From positions 124,001-188,000 of the forward strand of contig NDFF03000001.1 of assembly GCA_002150815.3 (NCBI GenBank): a DNA stretch of 64,000 nt. Reading direction: 5' to 3'. Below the pieces are notes generated by a model. The model was given only the letters and a program-made list of their open reading frames with translations. It did not search any database and was not told the DNA's origin. Made by a program: the position numbers and the translations under genes. This DNA comes from Grammothele lineata (lineage: Eukaryota; Basidiomycota; Agaricomycetes; Polyporales; Polyporaceae). Positions 49,523 through 61,051 of this stretch are shown here, in pieces. Positions within the stretch are counted from its first letter, which is position 1. Each line of letters starts with the position of its first letter.

Positions 49523-52500
49523 ATGTCCTCCATGCAAGAGATCCTGCCCGCACCCCAAGTCCTGGTAGACCAGCATCGATACTCTCATTTTCCCCCAAAC
49601 GACGCCCCCGCGCCCCAAGCCTTCTCTTCCCTCATGCACACCCCACCTTCGGACCAAACGCTGTCGCAGGACGCGTCTTCGCAGATGCACCCGACCATCA
49701 CGCCGCCCCTTGTTTCGCAGTCAATTGATGCGGCAACCGCCTCCGCCATGGCCATGCATATGGCCTTGGACTCGCTTCCCCCTCCCGCCGACTCAATCAC
49801 CGCAATGGACGTTTTGGCGGCTCCCTTACCTCAGGCGGGCTCTCCAGGAACCATCCCAGATCTGCCCACCCAAGCTGCTATGTATGGCATTGATCCTCGC
49901 ATCGCGACCCTCGACGCGATTGATCCATCCCATTCCTTGCTATCGTCGCCGAGCGCAACCTCGGCGTCTACGGGCGCTTCGCATGCCTCATCTCCCGCAT
50001 TGACGGGTGTGGCCCCGTCGTTCACTACTGGTTCGTCCTCCCTCGCCTCAGCTCTTGATGGCAATGGTTCTACTCGCAGCCGCTCAGGATCCGTCGCTTC
50101 GCCCGGCAACACGACTGCCCTGGGTTCAGACCTGGGCTATCCGTCCGCTGGCAGCGCCCCTCCGACCACGGGTCACGGGTCGGCTTTCGATTTCCCACCT
50201 CCCGGCTTCGAGAGTTCGCAAGCATCGAGTACTGAGGATGTTCCAGGTGGCGCGCATCTTATGGTTTTGGGTGACTTGTTGAAAACGTACGTCCAGGCCT
50301 CTCTCGAGCGCGCGATGAGAAGCTGATGAGGGTGCTTATATTAGCATCGCGAAGACAGCTAATAGTGGGAGCGAAGCTTGCTCCCATGGATTAACCGCCG
50401 ATGCGAAGGAGCTGGTGGGCCAGTTGAAGAAAAATGTGTTGCTGGTTGCAGACCTCGTGGCGGCCATGCATTTGGGCGATGCCGCAGCGGCTGGTGGATC
50501 TCCTCCTCGCCTCTCAGCCATCAGCTCGCAATCTACGACCGCTGTATCTGCTCCAGTCACATCGATGAATGTTGAGCAGCAACAGCCGCCCCTTACCCTG
50601 GGCGGGTTGCCCACTGGTGGATCCCTGGACCCGAACACCTTGTCGGACGGCTCCGAGTCGTCGCGCAAGCGATGCGCTTCGTCTGTAGCCGGAGACCGTG
50701 TGGTCAAGTCCATGAAGCTAGAACCCCAAGATGACACCCCTCCCATGCATCTTGCATCGTCGTCCACTATCACGCCTTCCTTGTTGTCCCAAGCCCACCT
50801 CACGTACCCGTACCCCGGCGCAGCTCTCCCGCCCGTTGCCGAGGTCGCCTCGACTTCTGCTTCCCTACCTTCCGCCGCCCTCTCTGCCTCACGGCCCCCT
50901 AGCTCCGCTGGGATCCCCCCGCCTTTACCCCTTGGCATGATGCACGATGCAAGTCAACCGCTTACGTCGTCGATGCATCCCGTTCTTTCTGCGGATCTGG
51001 CGTCCTCAATGTCGCACTCGCCTGACTTTCTGCCCCCGGGATCGGCGACGAGTGCGCCGTCGACGGCAGTGTCCGGTTCGCCTGGTTTCGTGTCTGGGTC
51101 GATGTGGCCAGATGCGCGCGTCGCGTCCGCCCCACGTCAGCTTCATCATCATTCCTTGTCTACCGGATCGATTCTGAATAATGTGCCCGCAGTGTCGAAT
51201 GTCGTACCTGTCGCTGGATCGTCGTCCGCGCCCTACACGACGCCCATGTACTCGCCGACGCGGACGGCTCACCTCTCACAGACGCCGCTAAACGTGGCAT
51301 CGGCAACGCTGGGCCGCGCGTCGCGGTCGCAGTCGATATCGCACTTGCACGGGAACCCGTTCGCGCACGTACCGGACACGGTGCCGCACCCGACGATGTA
51401 CGAGTCGACGCAGTCGCGACCGTCGACGTCTGGGCGGCACAGCCCGAAGGGGTCGTCGCCCGAGTACGACAATGATGAGGGAGGACGGGAGTCAGAGGAC
51501 GAGGAGACGGGCCACCAGTACGCACCCTGTGGGCATATAGGCGAACCTGACGCTGAGAGCGAATCTAGTGCCGAGGGAGCCGCGAACGGAACGCGGAGCC
51601 ATGCCGGGCAGCGGCGGATGAGCCGCACCTCGCCCTCAAACGAGGGTGGCAGCACTTCTGGGCACGGCAACGAGGTGCCGCAGGAGTACCGGGCCGATGT
51701 CGAGCGCATCTTCTTTGAGTTTTTGAATACGATCTGTTCCAACTGTACGTACGCGCAGCCGGGACCCATGCCGGGCGGCCTCTCCCCGCGTCTGTGTCCG
51801 CGTCCGCGTCGCTGAACTGGCTGCCCGTCCTGTTTGCTCCACAGTGGAAGCCACGGACTCCAAGGGCGAGCCGATCCACCAGACGCTCATGGCCAAGAAG
51901 ATGCAGCGCCTGGACGAGTCCCCCGACTTCCGCCCCTTCAAGTTCCGCATCCAGGCGTTCACCAACGCCTTCCTCGAAGAGGTCTGTCGTCCCCTCGCGA
52001 CTGCCCCCGCACGCCGCTGGCGACCGCGCGCTGACCGACCCGTTCCCTGACCGCAGCTCGCCAGGCAGGGCTTCCCCGAGGAGAAGATCCCCATGAAAAA
52101 GGCGAGTCTCTCTCTTCGCTCCGTCCCTGCCAGCCCTCGGCACCCTGCCGCCCGCCGGCATCGCGCTGCGCCGCGGCATCGCGCTGCTCGGCATCCGTCT
52201 GTCTTCTTCGGCCGCTCCTGCTGTGTCGCTCTCGGCACGCTGGCCGGCACGGACGCACACGCACAGATGCACACGCAGACGCTGACCTCGCCGCTCGTTG
52301 CCGGACAGATCCGCAACTTCCTCTGGAACCAGCCCTACATCTCGCGTTTCAACGAAGAAGGCAAAAAGTCAAAGTCCAAGGGCAACCACATCTGGCACGT
52401 CGATGCCAAAAAGTCGGACGGCGGCTGGCTCTTCCGCCCCTTCAAGCGCAAGCTCGCCGGCACGCCCCCCGGCGTCGCCTACGCCGGCCTCCGCTGGACA

Positions 52501-53631
52501 TGGACGCCCCGCATCTGGGACCCACAGGCCTCGCGCGCCAACATGCCCGTCACCTACACCTCCCCCGCCCTCCCTCCCTGGCTCTCCTGGAAGGACGACT
52601 CGCTCACCGGCATCCCTCCCCCAGACGCCCAGAGCTGTGACGTCACCGTCGAAGCCAGAGTCCGTTCTGTCTCTCCCTCTCCCTCTCCCCTGCGTGCAGT
52701 GCAGCTTACCTCTCGCTTCCAGTTCATACAGGACGGCAAGGAAGAGATTCTCACCCACACCGTCCACATCACCATCGCCCCCATGGCCGCCGTCGACTCC
52801 ACCTTCACCCCCTCCAGGCGACCCTCCCTCGTCGGCGACATCCACAACCCTCGTCGCATTTTGAGCGATTCCATCGTCAGCGCCGTCCCCCAGGCCGCCA
52901 TGCCGGCCAACCCTCAGCGGTATGTCGTCGGCATCCCCCGCCCGTTCTCTCCGTGTCCTGACCTTGATCGCCCCAACAGGATCCTCCGGGCAGGTGGCCT
53001 TCCAACGGCACCTGCCGCCGCGCCGGTCGTTGCCCCCGAGTCGCAGGTGGTTCAGGTGCTCACAACTGCTGCCCAGCGAGTCGCCCAAGAAGCGCAGTCC
53101 CAAGTCGTCGCCTCTCCTCACGTGGACGGCCCCGAGCTGCAGGCGCTGGCGAAGCAGCAGCACGTCCTCACTGTCACCGCCCAGGCCATCAGCTCAAAAC
53201 TCGCCGGCGAGGTGCCCGACGGCGCAGTCGCACAGTCCAATGCGCTGACGGCTGCAGCCCAGCAAGTCGTGCTTCAGGCTGCGCGCCAGGTCGTCGCAGA
53301 CCGCACCGTCGCAGCCGTGTCGTCCGGCCTGCCCCCGGCCGTCGCCGCCAGCGCCGTGCCCCAGGTGACCGTCAAGGAAGTCTCGGTCGCGACGCAGTCG
53401 GCCGTCGCCCAGGCGGTGGACATGGTCGGTCCGCTCTCGAGCGAGGTCGACGTGCTCATGACGGCCAAGTCGCTGCTCCAGCAGCAGACGCCCGTGCTCA
53501 CCACGATGGATCCGACGCGCCCGCACTCGGCGGGTGCGACCCCGCCGTTCGACATGGCGGTCCCGGCGGTCCCGGTCCCGCTGGCCGCGCCGATACCACC
53601 GCCGGGCGGTGTCTACTTTCCGCCCTCATAA
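49523..53631 (+). CDS. Large Ser/Pro-rich protein with conserved core and Ig-like (He_PIG-type) segment
   Basis: Six exons (49523-50286, 50345-51744, 51845-51981, 52057-52101, 52309-52919, 52980-53631) encode about 1202 aa. The first 700 residues are Ser/Pro/Ala-rich, looking like a regulatory disordered region. A conserved-looking core at about 705-930 includes DFRPFKFRIQAFTNAF, KKIRNFLWNQPYISRFNEE, KSKGNHIWHVDAKK, AGLRWTWTPRIWDPQ and an Ig-like segment LPPWLSWKDDSLTGIPPPDAQS of the putative-Ig (He_PIG) type. The C-terminal 250 residues are Ala/Val/Gln-rich helices with repeated AAQ motifs. I cannot name its function; layout suggests a nuclear regulator. The fourth intron starts with GC. A further 45-nt in-frame intron (52660-52704) is possible. 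Confidence 0.78.
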
Positions 53632-54310
53632 CTTGGCTCGCCGCGCCAGCGCGCGCGGCGCTAGGACTCTCGGACGCTGTAGGTATATCTTATGCTGGTG
53701 ATATTGGGTCCCGCCGCGCGGGTGTGCGCGCGCGCCCGCGAGCCGTGTCGTCTCTCCATCTTCCCCCTTCCCCCCATCCCATCCCCTCTACGTTAGACGG
53801 CTTTAGCCGACGACGCTCGCTCGCGGGTCGCGTGCCGGGTCTCCGCGCGTGCGTCCGCACGCCGCTCTTGCATGTGTCGATAGTTTATTTAGAGTGTGAA
53901 AGCTGCTCTCCAGTCGTTTGTTTGCCTGTGTATATCTAGCCACTCTGTCCCATCTGCAATGCACCACTGTCGTCGCACATCACTCACTTACTACTTAAGG
54001 CTGTTGTCGTCCACTGCTGCTCCCGTGCTGTGCGCGTTCAGGTACCATCCATCTCTAGAGGCGGTGACGTGCAACGAGCGTATGGGTATCGTAGAGGTCG
54101 TCGATTGTACATATGTACACCGTAGGTTCAGATCAATGTCTCGTTCGTTCCTGAATACCACCGCCTTTTTAATGCCCGAGTGTTTCTTCGACAGGCGAAT
54201 TCGCAAAAGACGGACAAGAAAATCACGTCGTGCTGCTAACTCCAATCTGCACAGCACGTTGATGAGCTCCTGAGCTGCGGCGTTCAGTGGCCATCGACGC
54301 ACCCGCACCT
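53632..54310. other. Intergenic region between converging genes
   Basis: 3' flanks of the large + gene and of the first tandem paralog (-). T-rich in the middle. A 125-codon frame at 53896-54273 has no coding features. Confidence 0.5.
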
Positions 54311-55497
54311 TCAGGCTCGCTCATCCTGGCTCGCGCTCGAGTGCGCGTCGCGGTGGAGCATCTTTGTGAGCCCCCCGATCAGGAGCGTGAACTGGAACTC
54401 GCTGATCCGGCCCTCCCTGACCCATGAGTACAGCCATGCGTCGCAGTCGTCCATGCGCGCAAAGCCGCCCAACGCAGCGCCAGAGTCGATGCCCATCTCG
54501 GTGAATGTAGGGAGGAGCGCAGACTGAGACGGATTGAGCGAGGCGAGGAAGGTAGAGACGGGCGCGATAGCCGCGTCTCCACCCGTGCTCGACGAGGAGG
54601 CCTCGCAGGAGATCGACTCGGAGGCGCGTGTGCCGGACGAGTGTCCGCTGTTGCTGCCTTGCGTAATCTAACGAAACCACCCCCCGTGAGCTACAATGCG
54701 CTGGGAGATAGCGCGTCGATTTGGGTGCTCACATCGCGTGCCGGGACCGTCCTGCGTGTCTGGCCCACTGATGAAGACGGTTCAGTCTGACCATGGCCTG
54801 ATTGGTCGCGGGGCCGCGAGCAAGACCCAGTGGGAGCTTCATGGGACCCACGCGCGGCGTGAGGCGGAGGCGAGTCCAGAGAGCGGGAAAACAGCGAAGG
54901 CAGCTTGTTGTTCTTGATATTTGTTGATGAATATTACGATGTATTGCAGGAGAAGTTACGGTGGACGCACCCATTTCTTGGTGAATTCTGATAAACCAGA
55001 ACGAGAACGAGAACGTGATTTGTATTTCTTGTGTATCTTTGCAATGCATCGCACCGGCCAACAATCAACATAGTCATTCAGGAGGGGAAGCCTTGCGACA
55101 GCCTGGTAACGCAGGATCCAACATTATCAGCAAACTTTTCGATAATCTACACTCGATAGGATGCTCACAATTTGTATGAGTTTGAGCCAGCCTGGATGTA
55201 CACCCCCTCCATTCGGTCTCTGGTCAAGGTCAGGGTAACGGTCGAGTAATCGGGCCACGGTTTCCTGGAGTTGGCAGGTGAAATTGTCATGACCAGCACA
55301 TGGGTACTACTAGTAAGTACGACTGGCGTCGGCGGAGCCCGAACGGGACTTACCACTACATTGCAATAGACCCGCAGTTGGTCTGGGGAGCCATTGAGTT
55401 GCATAGCAGCGGCAAGCCCCCTGCGAGGGTCCGGGACGATTGACACATTTGCTTGCCGAGGCTTTGTGATTTTGTTCGATTTCCCTTGTGCATGCAT
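54311..55497 (-). CDS. Tandem paralog 1: fungus-specific helical protein with SAM-like C terminus
   Basis: Five exons (55497-55354, 55264-55169, 55102-54971, 54912-54733, 54667-54311) encode 302 aa. The function is unknown. The N-terminal 125 residues are helical (PRRGLAAAMQLNGS, YCNVVETVARLLDRYPDL, ARLPLLNDYVDCWPVRCI) and end in a basic SRSRSRSG patch and a TKKW. About 90 residues of disordered linker follow. The C terminus (FLASLNPSQSALLPTF, GFARMDDCDAWLYSW, ISEFQFTLLIGGL) looks like a small SAM-like helical domain. Every intron position and phase matches the paralog downstream on the same strand, and exons 1 and 4 have identical lengths (144 and 180 nt). The acceptor of exon 4 could be nine bases further on. 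Confidence 0.72.
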
Positions 55498-55743
55498 ATT
55501 TCAACAGGCTAAATGAGCGACAGCCCGTAATCTCGAAGGGTACCCTAGTGAGCGGCAGCCACTTGGGGCAAACTGGAGGAGGTGCCTGCTGGTGGGATGA
55601 TACAAGGGCACAGAGGGGCTTCTCAAAAAGCCGCTGGGCTTTTGAACCATGAACGTCTCCAACATGTTCGTTCGAGCTTCAAGATGAACAAACTTAACCA
55701 GTGAACCGCCTGAAAATTCAACGCGACGCGACGCGCGTGGTAG

Positions 55744-55757
55744 CACGTGCCCGCGTT
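55744..55757. promoter_or_regulatory. Conserved upstream motif, paralog 1 copy
   Basis: CACGTGCCCGCGTT, 247 bases before the start of paralog 1. It differs at one position from a copy upstream of paralog 2. It contains an E-box (CACGTG) core. Confidence 0.45.
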
Positions 55758-55801
55758 ACTGCTAATACATATAAGCTGGTGTTGGCGTTACCGCCGTCGT
55801 G

Positions 55802-55811
55802 ACCGGTGACC
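55802..55811. promoter_or_regulatory. Second conserved upstream motif, paralog 1 copy
   Basis: ACCGGTGACC, identical to the copy upstream of paralog 2 and placed in the same order relative to the CACGTG motif. Confidence 0.4.
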
Positions 55812-56283
55812 ATGCCATACGGTATCTAATGCTCTCTCGACTCAGTCAAAATTCTTGTGCACAGTGGTCAAAGACGAATCTATACAGCCTATCAGTGCCA
55901 CTGTACACTCTAAGTTCTTCCGAACTCATCTACTTGCTACAACTTTGGGACTCGGACCAATCGCGAGTCATGATGCATACATCACATAGTGAGGGGCTGT
56001 GGGTCAGGAATAGCTGCTCCAACATACAAAAATTTTTACATATCCATATCCTTCCCAAATCCACCCCGGCGTAAGTAGTAGCCTTTCTCTCGCTAGTGAG
56101 GATTCCAACTCAGGTTTCTTCAACGACACTCCTCACAGTTGCTCACATACGGCATACTTCTCAGAGACTCGTTCCATAGCCTGAATCTAAACGTACACTG
56201 CCTGATCAGGTCCTGTGATATAACATCCAGCAATAATGAAACCGACACATACCACATCGTCCAGTGCAGATTGCAGTTGTTCA

Positions 56284-57477
56284 TTAGTCCCGATCCATGC
56301 TTGAGCTCGAAGATGCGCTCTGATGGCACCTCTTGTCCAGCCCCCTGGTTAGGAGTGCGAACTGGAATTCGCTGATATCGCCCACCCTAACCCAGGAATA
56401 TAACCACGCATCACGATCATCCATGCGTGAAAGGCCGTCTAAAGAAGGGCCGGAATTAATACCGATGGCAGTGAAAGTGGGTAGGAGGGTAGTTTGCGGA
56501 GGATCGAGAGATGCTAGGAAGTCGGACACGGGTGCAAGGTCTGTGGAGGCTGATCTGGCTGCACCAGAAGGGAACTCTGCGAGTGAGGGGTTAGGTGCTG
56601 GCGATTGGACCACTCTTTCCGGGGGATCATCTCTATTGTGGAGTCCACGTAGAACCTAGTAGTTATTTGCTCATCGATCAAGTAATGCCAAAAGCGACAC
56701 GGCATATCACCTACGTCGTGTGCTAGCGACGTCTTGTCAGCGTCACCGGAAGATCGCAACGTCTCGAGACCGCGACGTCCCGATTGTCGACTAGTTCGTC
56801 CGCAAGGTCCTGCGGGCCCGGCTGGCCGGGACGGTCCAACGTCCAGAGAGGACGGGTGACTTGAAACGTCGGGGAGTGGCCGAAGCTGATTTTTCTAAGC
56901 GAGGTCGACAACATGAGCTTGATATGACATCTCAAGAACCAGATGGTTCGTGACGACACACACCCATTTGGTTGCGATACGCGAATAACCATGGAGGCTG
57001 CCAACGGATTTGCTGGTTTTATGCCCTTTGACAATAACCCGTATTGGCCAGCGATCGACGTAATTATCAAGTAGCGGAAGCGCAGCTACAGCCTATGTAC
57101 CCGTTTCTCACAACATCAGTATACAACCCAGCCACGCTGGTTGTAGAACACTCACAATTTGTGTAAATCTGGACCAAGACGGCGTATTCTTCGTGCTTCC
57201 GTTGGGTCTATCGTCCAGCTCCGGGTACTTCTCGATCAGCCTGGCAACGGTCTCCTATGAATAGATATTGCTTATCAGCAAGAATGCTAACCAGATAACA
57301 TGAACTAGACATTGTAGGACCAGGAGTACTGACCACCACATCACAGTAAACATACAACTTCGAGAGAGAGCCATTAAGTCTCATAGCGGGAGCTAGTCCC
57401 TTGTACGGGTCCGGTGTAAATCGATAGATAGATTCTCGAGGGCGAGGGATCTTGTTCGAACTCGAGTGTCGCGGCAT
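56284..57477 (-). CDS. Tandem paralog 2: fungus-specific helical protein with SAM-like C terminus
   Basis: Five exons (57477-57334, 57254-57156, 57092-56964, 56894-56715, 56655-56284) encode 307 aa. It aligns by eye with paralog 1 along most of its length: PDPYKGLAPAMRLNGS, VYCDVVETVARLIEKYPELD, AVAALPLLDNYVDRWPIRV, TKW at the end of exon 3, a disordered exon 4, and FLASLDPPQTTLLPTF, GLSRMDDRDAWLYSW, ISEFQFALLTRGL at the C terminus. The linker of exon 4 has diverged almost completely in sequence although its length is the same (180 nt), so the copies are not recent. Function unknown; the family seems to be a lineage-specific one. Confidence 0.72.
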
Positions 57478-57746
57478 GAGTGAGTAGGTAGCCTAATTAA
57501 TAAACACACTGACAGGCAGTAGAAGCAATTTAGGACACTGGACGAGAATCGCGGCTAGTCTGAGGGATAGCGGCCTAAGAAAGTATTACTCCGTAGGAAG
57601 GCGACATTCAAGAAGGACTCGTGGCCAGGACCTTGTGTTGATTCGCGGCCTGATAATAGGCACGAGGCATTTTGAACATGGTTCATCTTGAAGTCGAACC
57701 TGAGAGTCGGAACTTTGGAAGCATACATACGTCGCGTGTCGCAAAG

Positions 57747-57760
57747 CACGTGTCCGCGTT
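57747..57760. promoter_or_regulatory. Conserved upstream motif, paralog 2 copy
   Basis: CACGTGTCCGCGTT, 270 bases before the start of paralog 2; 13 of 14 positions equal the paralog 1 copy. Confidence 0.45.
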
Positions 57761-57790
57761 CCTCATGTGATCCGTCATTTTTGGCCACGC

Positions 57791-57800
57791 ACCGGTGACC
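57791..57800. promoter_or_regulatory. Second conserved upstream motif, paralog 2 copy
   Basis: ACCGGTGACC, identical to the paralog 1 copy. Confidence 0.4.
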
Positions 57801-57904
57801 TTTTCGTCGGGACTCGGTAGGTCGCCGGCCACACTGATCATCTGCGACAAAACTTATTGGGTACTCATCCTGCGCGATCCACGAAAGTCTCTAGCTGCAT
57901 TATC

Positions 57905-59030
57905 ATGTCGCGACCAGAACTACAAGCGCCGCCGGAGATTGTATGTGACACGCAGCTGTCAGTTTCCGTTCTCGATTATTCACGTATGACTTGTCCCAGT
58001 ATTACGGTGACGTCGAGGCTACGAAATACACCAACAAGTGCGTCTCTATCCCCTTCGGTTCTCCGGGCTCGAATAGACCCATCATAGTTCTCGTGTACAG
58101 CAAATCCAGGCGGACATGACCCATCGCGCCCTCGAACTCCTCAATCTGCCCCCGGACGAGGCCGCCTTCTTGTTAGACATTGGTTGCGGCTCAGGGCTCT
58201 CCGGAGAGATTTTGGACGAGGAAGGATACTTGTGGGTAGGAGTTGACATCGCTCCCAGTATGCTTGGTAAGTATGACTTTTCAATGCAATCCGTGCGCTG
58301 CGTCTGACTTGTCACAGAGGTCGCGCTCGAGCGAGAGGTCGAAGGCGATCTTTTCCTTCATGACATCGGCCAAGGCTTCGGTTTTCGACCAGGAAGCTTC
58401 GACGGCGCCATCAGGTCTGTTCGCCCTCGTCTGTAGGATTTCCTGAACACCCCTCTAATCGTCTTCCCGCCAGTATCTCTGTTCTGCAATGGTTGCTCAA
58501 CGCCGAGACGTCGCATCCAACGTCGTCTCCTCCGCACCGCCTCACGCGTTTTTTCACGACGCTCCACGCCGCGCTCAAAAACCCTTCACGGGCAGTCTTC
58601 CAGTTTTACCCGACGTCGGACGATCAAATTCAGCTTATTACGTCGATTGCGCAGAAAGCGGGTTTTGGAGGAGGCGTAGTCGTCGACTACCCGAATTCAA
58701 AAAAGGCACGCAAAGTTTTCTTATGTCTGTTCGTGGGCGGCGGAGGGAATGCGCAACAGGTGCCCAAAGGACTCGAAGGTGGGGAAGTTGAGGGGGAGGG
58801 CAAGGCGCTGTTCGAAAAGCGGAGGGAGAGACTGAGGTCGAGAGGGAAGGACGGCAAGCGTAAGGGAATTAAAGATAAGGAGTGGATATTAAAGAAAAAA
58901 GAGGTTGGGTCTAGCTATCAGTGCTTCGAAATCTTATTCACCCGCTCTCTAGCTTTACCGTCAACGGGGAAAAGAGGGCGTGCCGAACGACTCAAAATAC
59001 ACTGGACGCAAGCGGAAGGCTGTCTTCTAA
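57905..59030 (+). CDS. BUD23: 18S rRNA (guanine-N7) methyltransferase BUD23
   Basis: Six exons (57905-57940, 58000-58037, 58088-58266, 58318-58414, 58474-58903, 58953-59030) encode 285 aa. [22 protein letters not shown] at the start, the SAM-binding [37 protein letters not shown] and the C-terminal [10 protein letters not shown] match BUD23/WBSCR22. The enzyme methylates G1575 (yeast numbering) of 18S rRNA with Trm112 and is needed for 40S maturation. A Gly/Glu/Lys-rich region near the C terminus is normal for the family. Its 3' end is only 76 bases from the BCS1 stop on the other strand. Confidence 0.94.
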
Positions 59031-59106
59031 GACACTCCTTCCGACGCACATCCTTTCCTGTATAATTGATTCTTTGAGGGTAGTAGGGTAGAGTGTAATT
59101 GTACTT

Positions 59107-60667
59107 TTAGGGAGCAGACTGTCTTGATATGAACAATGTTCTAATATCCCTTTTGGCTTCTTGGACACTACTCCGGATGAAGAGGCCCTGAAGGGCCGCC
59201 ATACTAATCTGCCTGCCCCTGCTAGCCTCTTCCTTGACGATCGTCTCGATCTCGTTGGCCATACGAAAAAGTTCATCGTCCGCTATGCGCTCGGACCCTC
59301 CCAGCTCATCACTGGCCTCATTTTCCACGGTGATATCCTGGCCATAGAAGCGCTCGAAAAGGCGGCGCACTTGGCGAGGCGATGCGTCGTCTATGAGCAC
59401 AGACAGATCGACGCGGCCGGGGCGAATGAGCGCAGGATCCAGAGTTTCGGGATGGTTCGTAGTCATGAATATAACGCGCTCCTCTCCCGAGGCGACACCG
59501 TCTAACGCATTAAGGAATCCAGAGAAGGTAACCGAGGACTGGTAGCCGTCCGCGCTAGTTTGCACACGCTTGTTGAAGGCGGCATCGATGTCTTCAATGA
59601 GTACGAAACTGCGTTCGGGTGTATTTGAAAGGAGGTGGATGAGTTTGTCATCCGCGAGTCCACGCTCGGAGAGGTTGAGAACGCAGATATCGTAATTGAG
59701 TGCTCCAGCAAGGGCTTGAATAAAGGACGACTTTCCGGAGCCCGGAGGACCATGGAGTAGGTACCCACGACGATACGGAATTCCTGGCGCAGCATGTTAG
59801 CAGTACTCATCTGCGAATGAGGGGAAGACGTACCTCTGTCTGCATACCACTGACGCCTCTGTAGGAAGGCCCGAACATCCGCCTCTATTTTCTCCGCTAC
59901 ACCTTCTTCTAGCACGACACTTTTGAGGGGTCGCTTTCGCCTTGGCTGCCCAAACGGTTTCCATTCGATACCCCAGGGAATGTTGATGACCAGCTTGCCC
60001 TCTTGGCCGCGCAACGCCATGTCGCGCGCTTCAGAGAGAAGTTGAGTGAACACACCACGATCTCGAGAAAGCGTGGTGATAGTGATTGTTTCCCAAGGCA
60101 TGCCCGTCATGAGATTTGGCGACTTTGTCTCCCTGTCCCGTTTGACCTGCATCCATATGTTGCGGTAGCGGAGGTAATGGGTACCGGGCGCGGCGACGAG
60201 CTTGAACATGACGGAAGCACTGCCGTTCTTACGCTGTTCATGAAGCGTTTGAACGCCGAGTTGATGGCTGCGCATCCATGGTCTTGAGGATCGGAAGATA
60301 TTCATCCACGGGGCTGCACCTGCGTGTGTACGTGTCGATTGAGCAGCCATCCAGGTCAGAAAGTAGTCGTAAGCGGGATCTTTGTTGTTCATCTCGAGAG
60401 ATACGAGCATCTGCCTTCGCAGTGTGCTGGCTGCGAGTACTGTTCCTTGCCGGAGAAAAGTCAAAACGACGCCAATTCCCTACACGACATACCTGAGCGC
60501 AGGACATGCAAGAAGAGGGTATAACCGTACCATGATGCCAAAACCGGCCTGGAAATAGGGACTATGCTTCACGGGAATTGCTCAGAGACTGGAGCAACAT
60601 CGGCACAATTTACGCACTTGTCACTGAGTAAGCTAGAGAGGAACGAAGTGTTATCTGGTGTGACCAT
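59107..60667 (-). CDS. BCS1: Mitochondrial AAA chaperone BCS1
   Basis: Four exons (60667-60618, 60561-60531, 60479-59834, 59783-59107) encode 467 aa. The N terminus [11 protein letters not shown] plus the following hydrophobic GIGVVLTF is the BCS1 membrane anchor. The BCS1-specific domain has [18 protein letters not shown] and [13 protein letters not shown]; the AAA domain has Walker [11 protein letters not shown], Walker [10 protein letters not shown] and the [17 protein letters not shown] motif. It translocates the folded Rieske iron-sulfur protein across the inner membrane for complex III assembly. Exons 1 and 2 were placed by matching the family N terminus; the frame is open upstream of the chosen ATG, so the start is less sure. 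A segment around 60270-60305 does not match the family and may hide an unusual intron. Confidence 0.92.
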
Positions 60668-61051
60668 TGGCGACGACGCAACATCGGTCTTTGCTTGTTG
60701 CGAAATATGCCTGACCGTCGAACCTGTTGGGGGAGTGGGTTGCATAGTCTGTATGTACAGACACAATGTTTATTCGTGCATAAGTACTATGGTCAACACA
60801 GAGACTCACTGGAAGAAGAGGAGTCTAGGCGGCGCCGGGTTGGGGAAAGGGCTGTTAGTGCCGTGGCAGCAGCGTGGCAGGCACTGGGGCGAGAGGGCTG
60901 AGTGTAACGACGGGCGCCAACGCGTCGACGCGTCAGAGGAAGGCGGATTGCCTGATCGGGTGGCGGCACGAGCACTCATTTGAGACGCGACTGGGCGTCA
61001 ATTGACGCGCGTTTTTCGTCCCTCCTCCTCTCCTCCGCCACTCACTGCACC
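60668..61051. other. Divergent promoter, BCS1 / J-domain gene
   Basis: No coding signal apart from an open frame extending upstream of the BCS1 start. Confidence 0.5.

Larger units (their letters stand above)
55498..56283. other. Spacer between tandem paralogs
   Basis: Promoter of paralog 1 (motifs listed separately) and 3' flank of paralog 2. No other gene seen. Confidence 0.5.
57478..57904. other. Divergent promoter region, paralog 2 / BUD23
   Basis: Holds the conserved motifs listed separately. They may serve either gene. Confidence 0.5.

Noticed and set aside
60270..60305. Extra intron in BCS1 where the sequence departs from the family
   Set aside because: The only in-phase GT-AG pair would be 27 nt, too short for a spliceosomal intron; the frame is open so it is left as coding.
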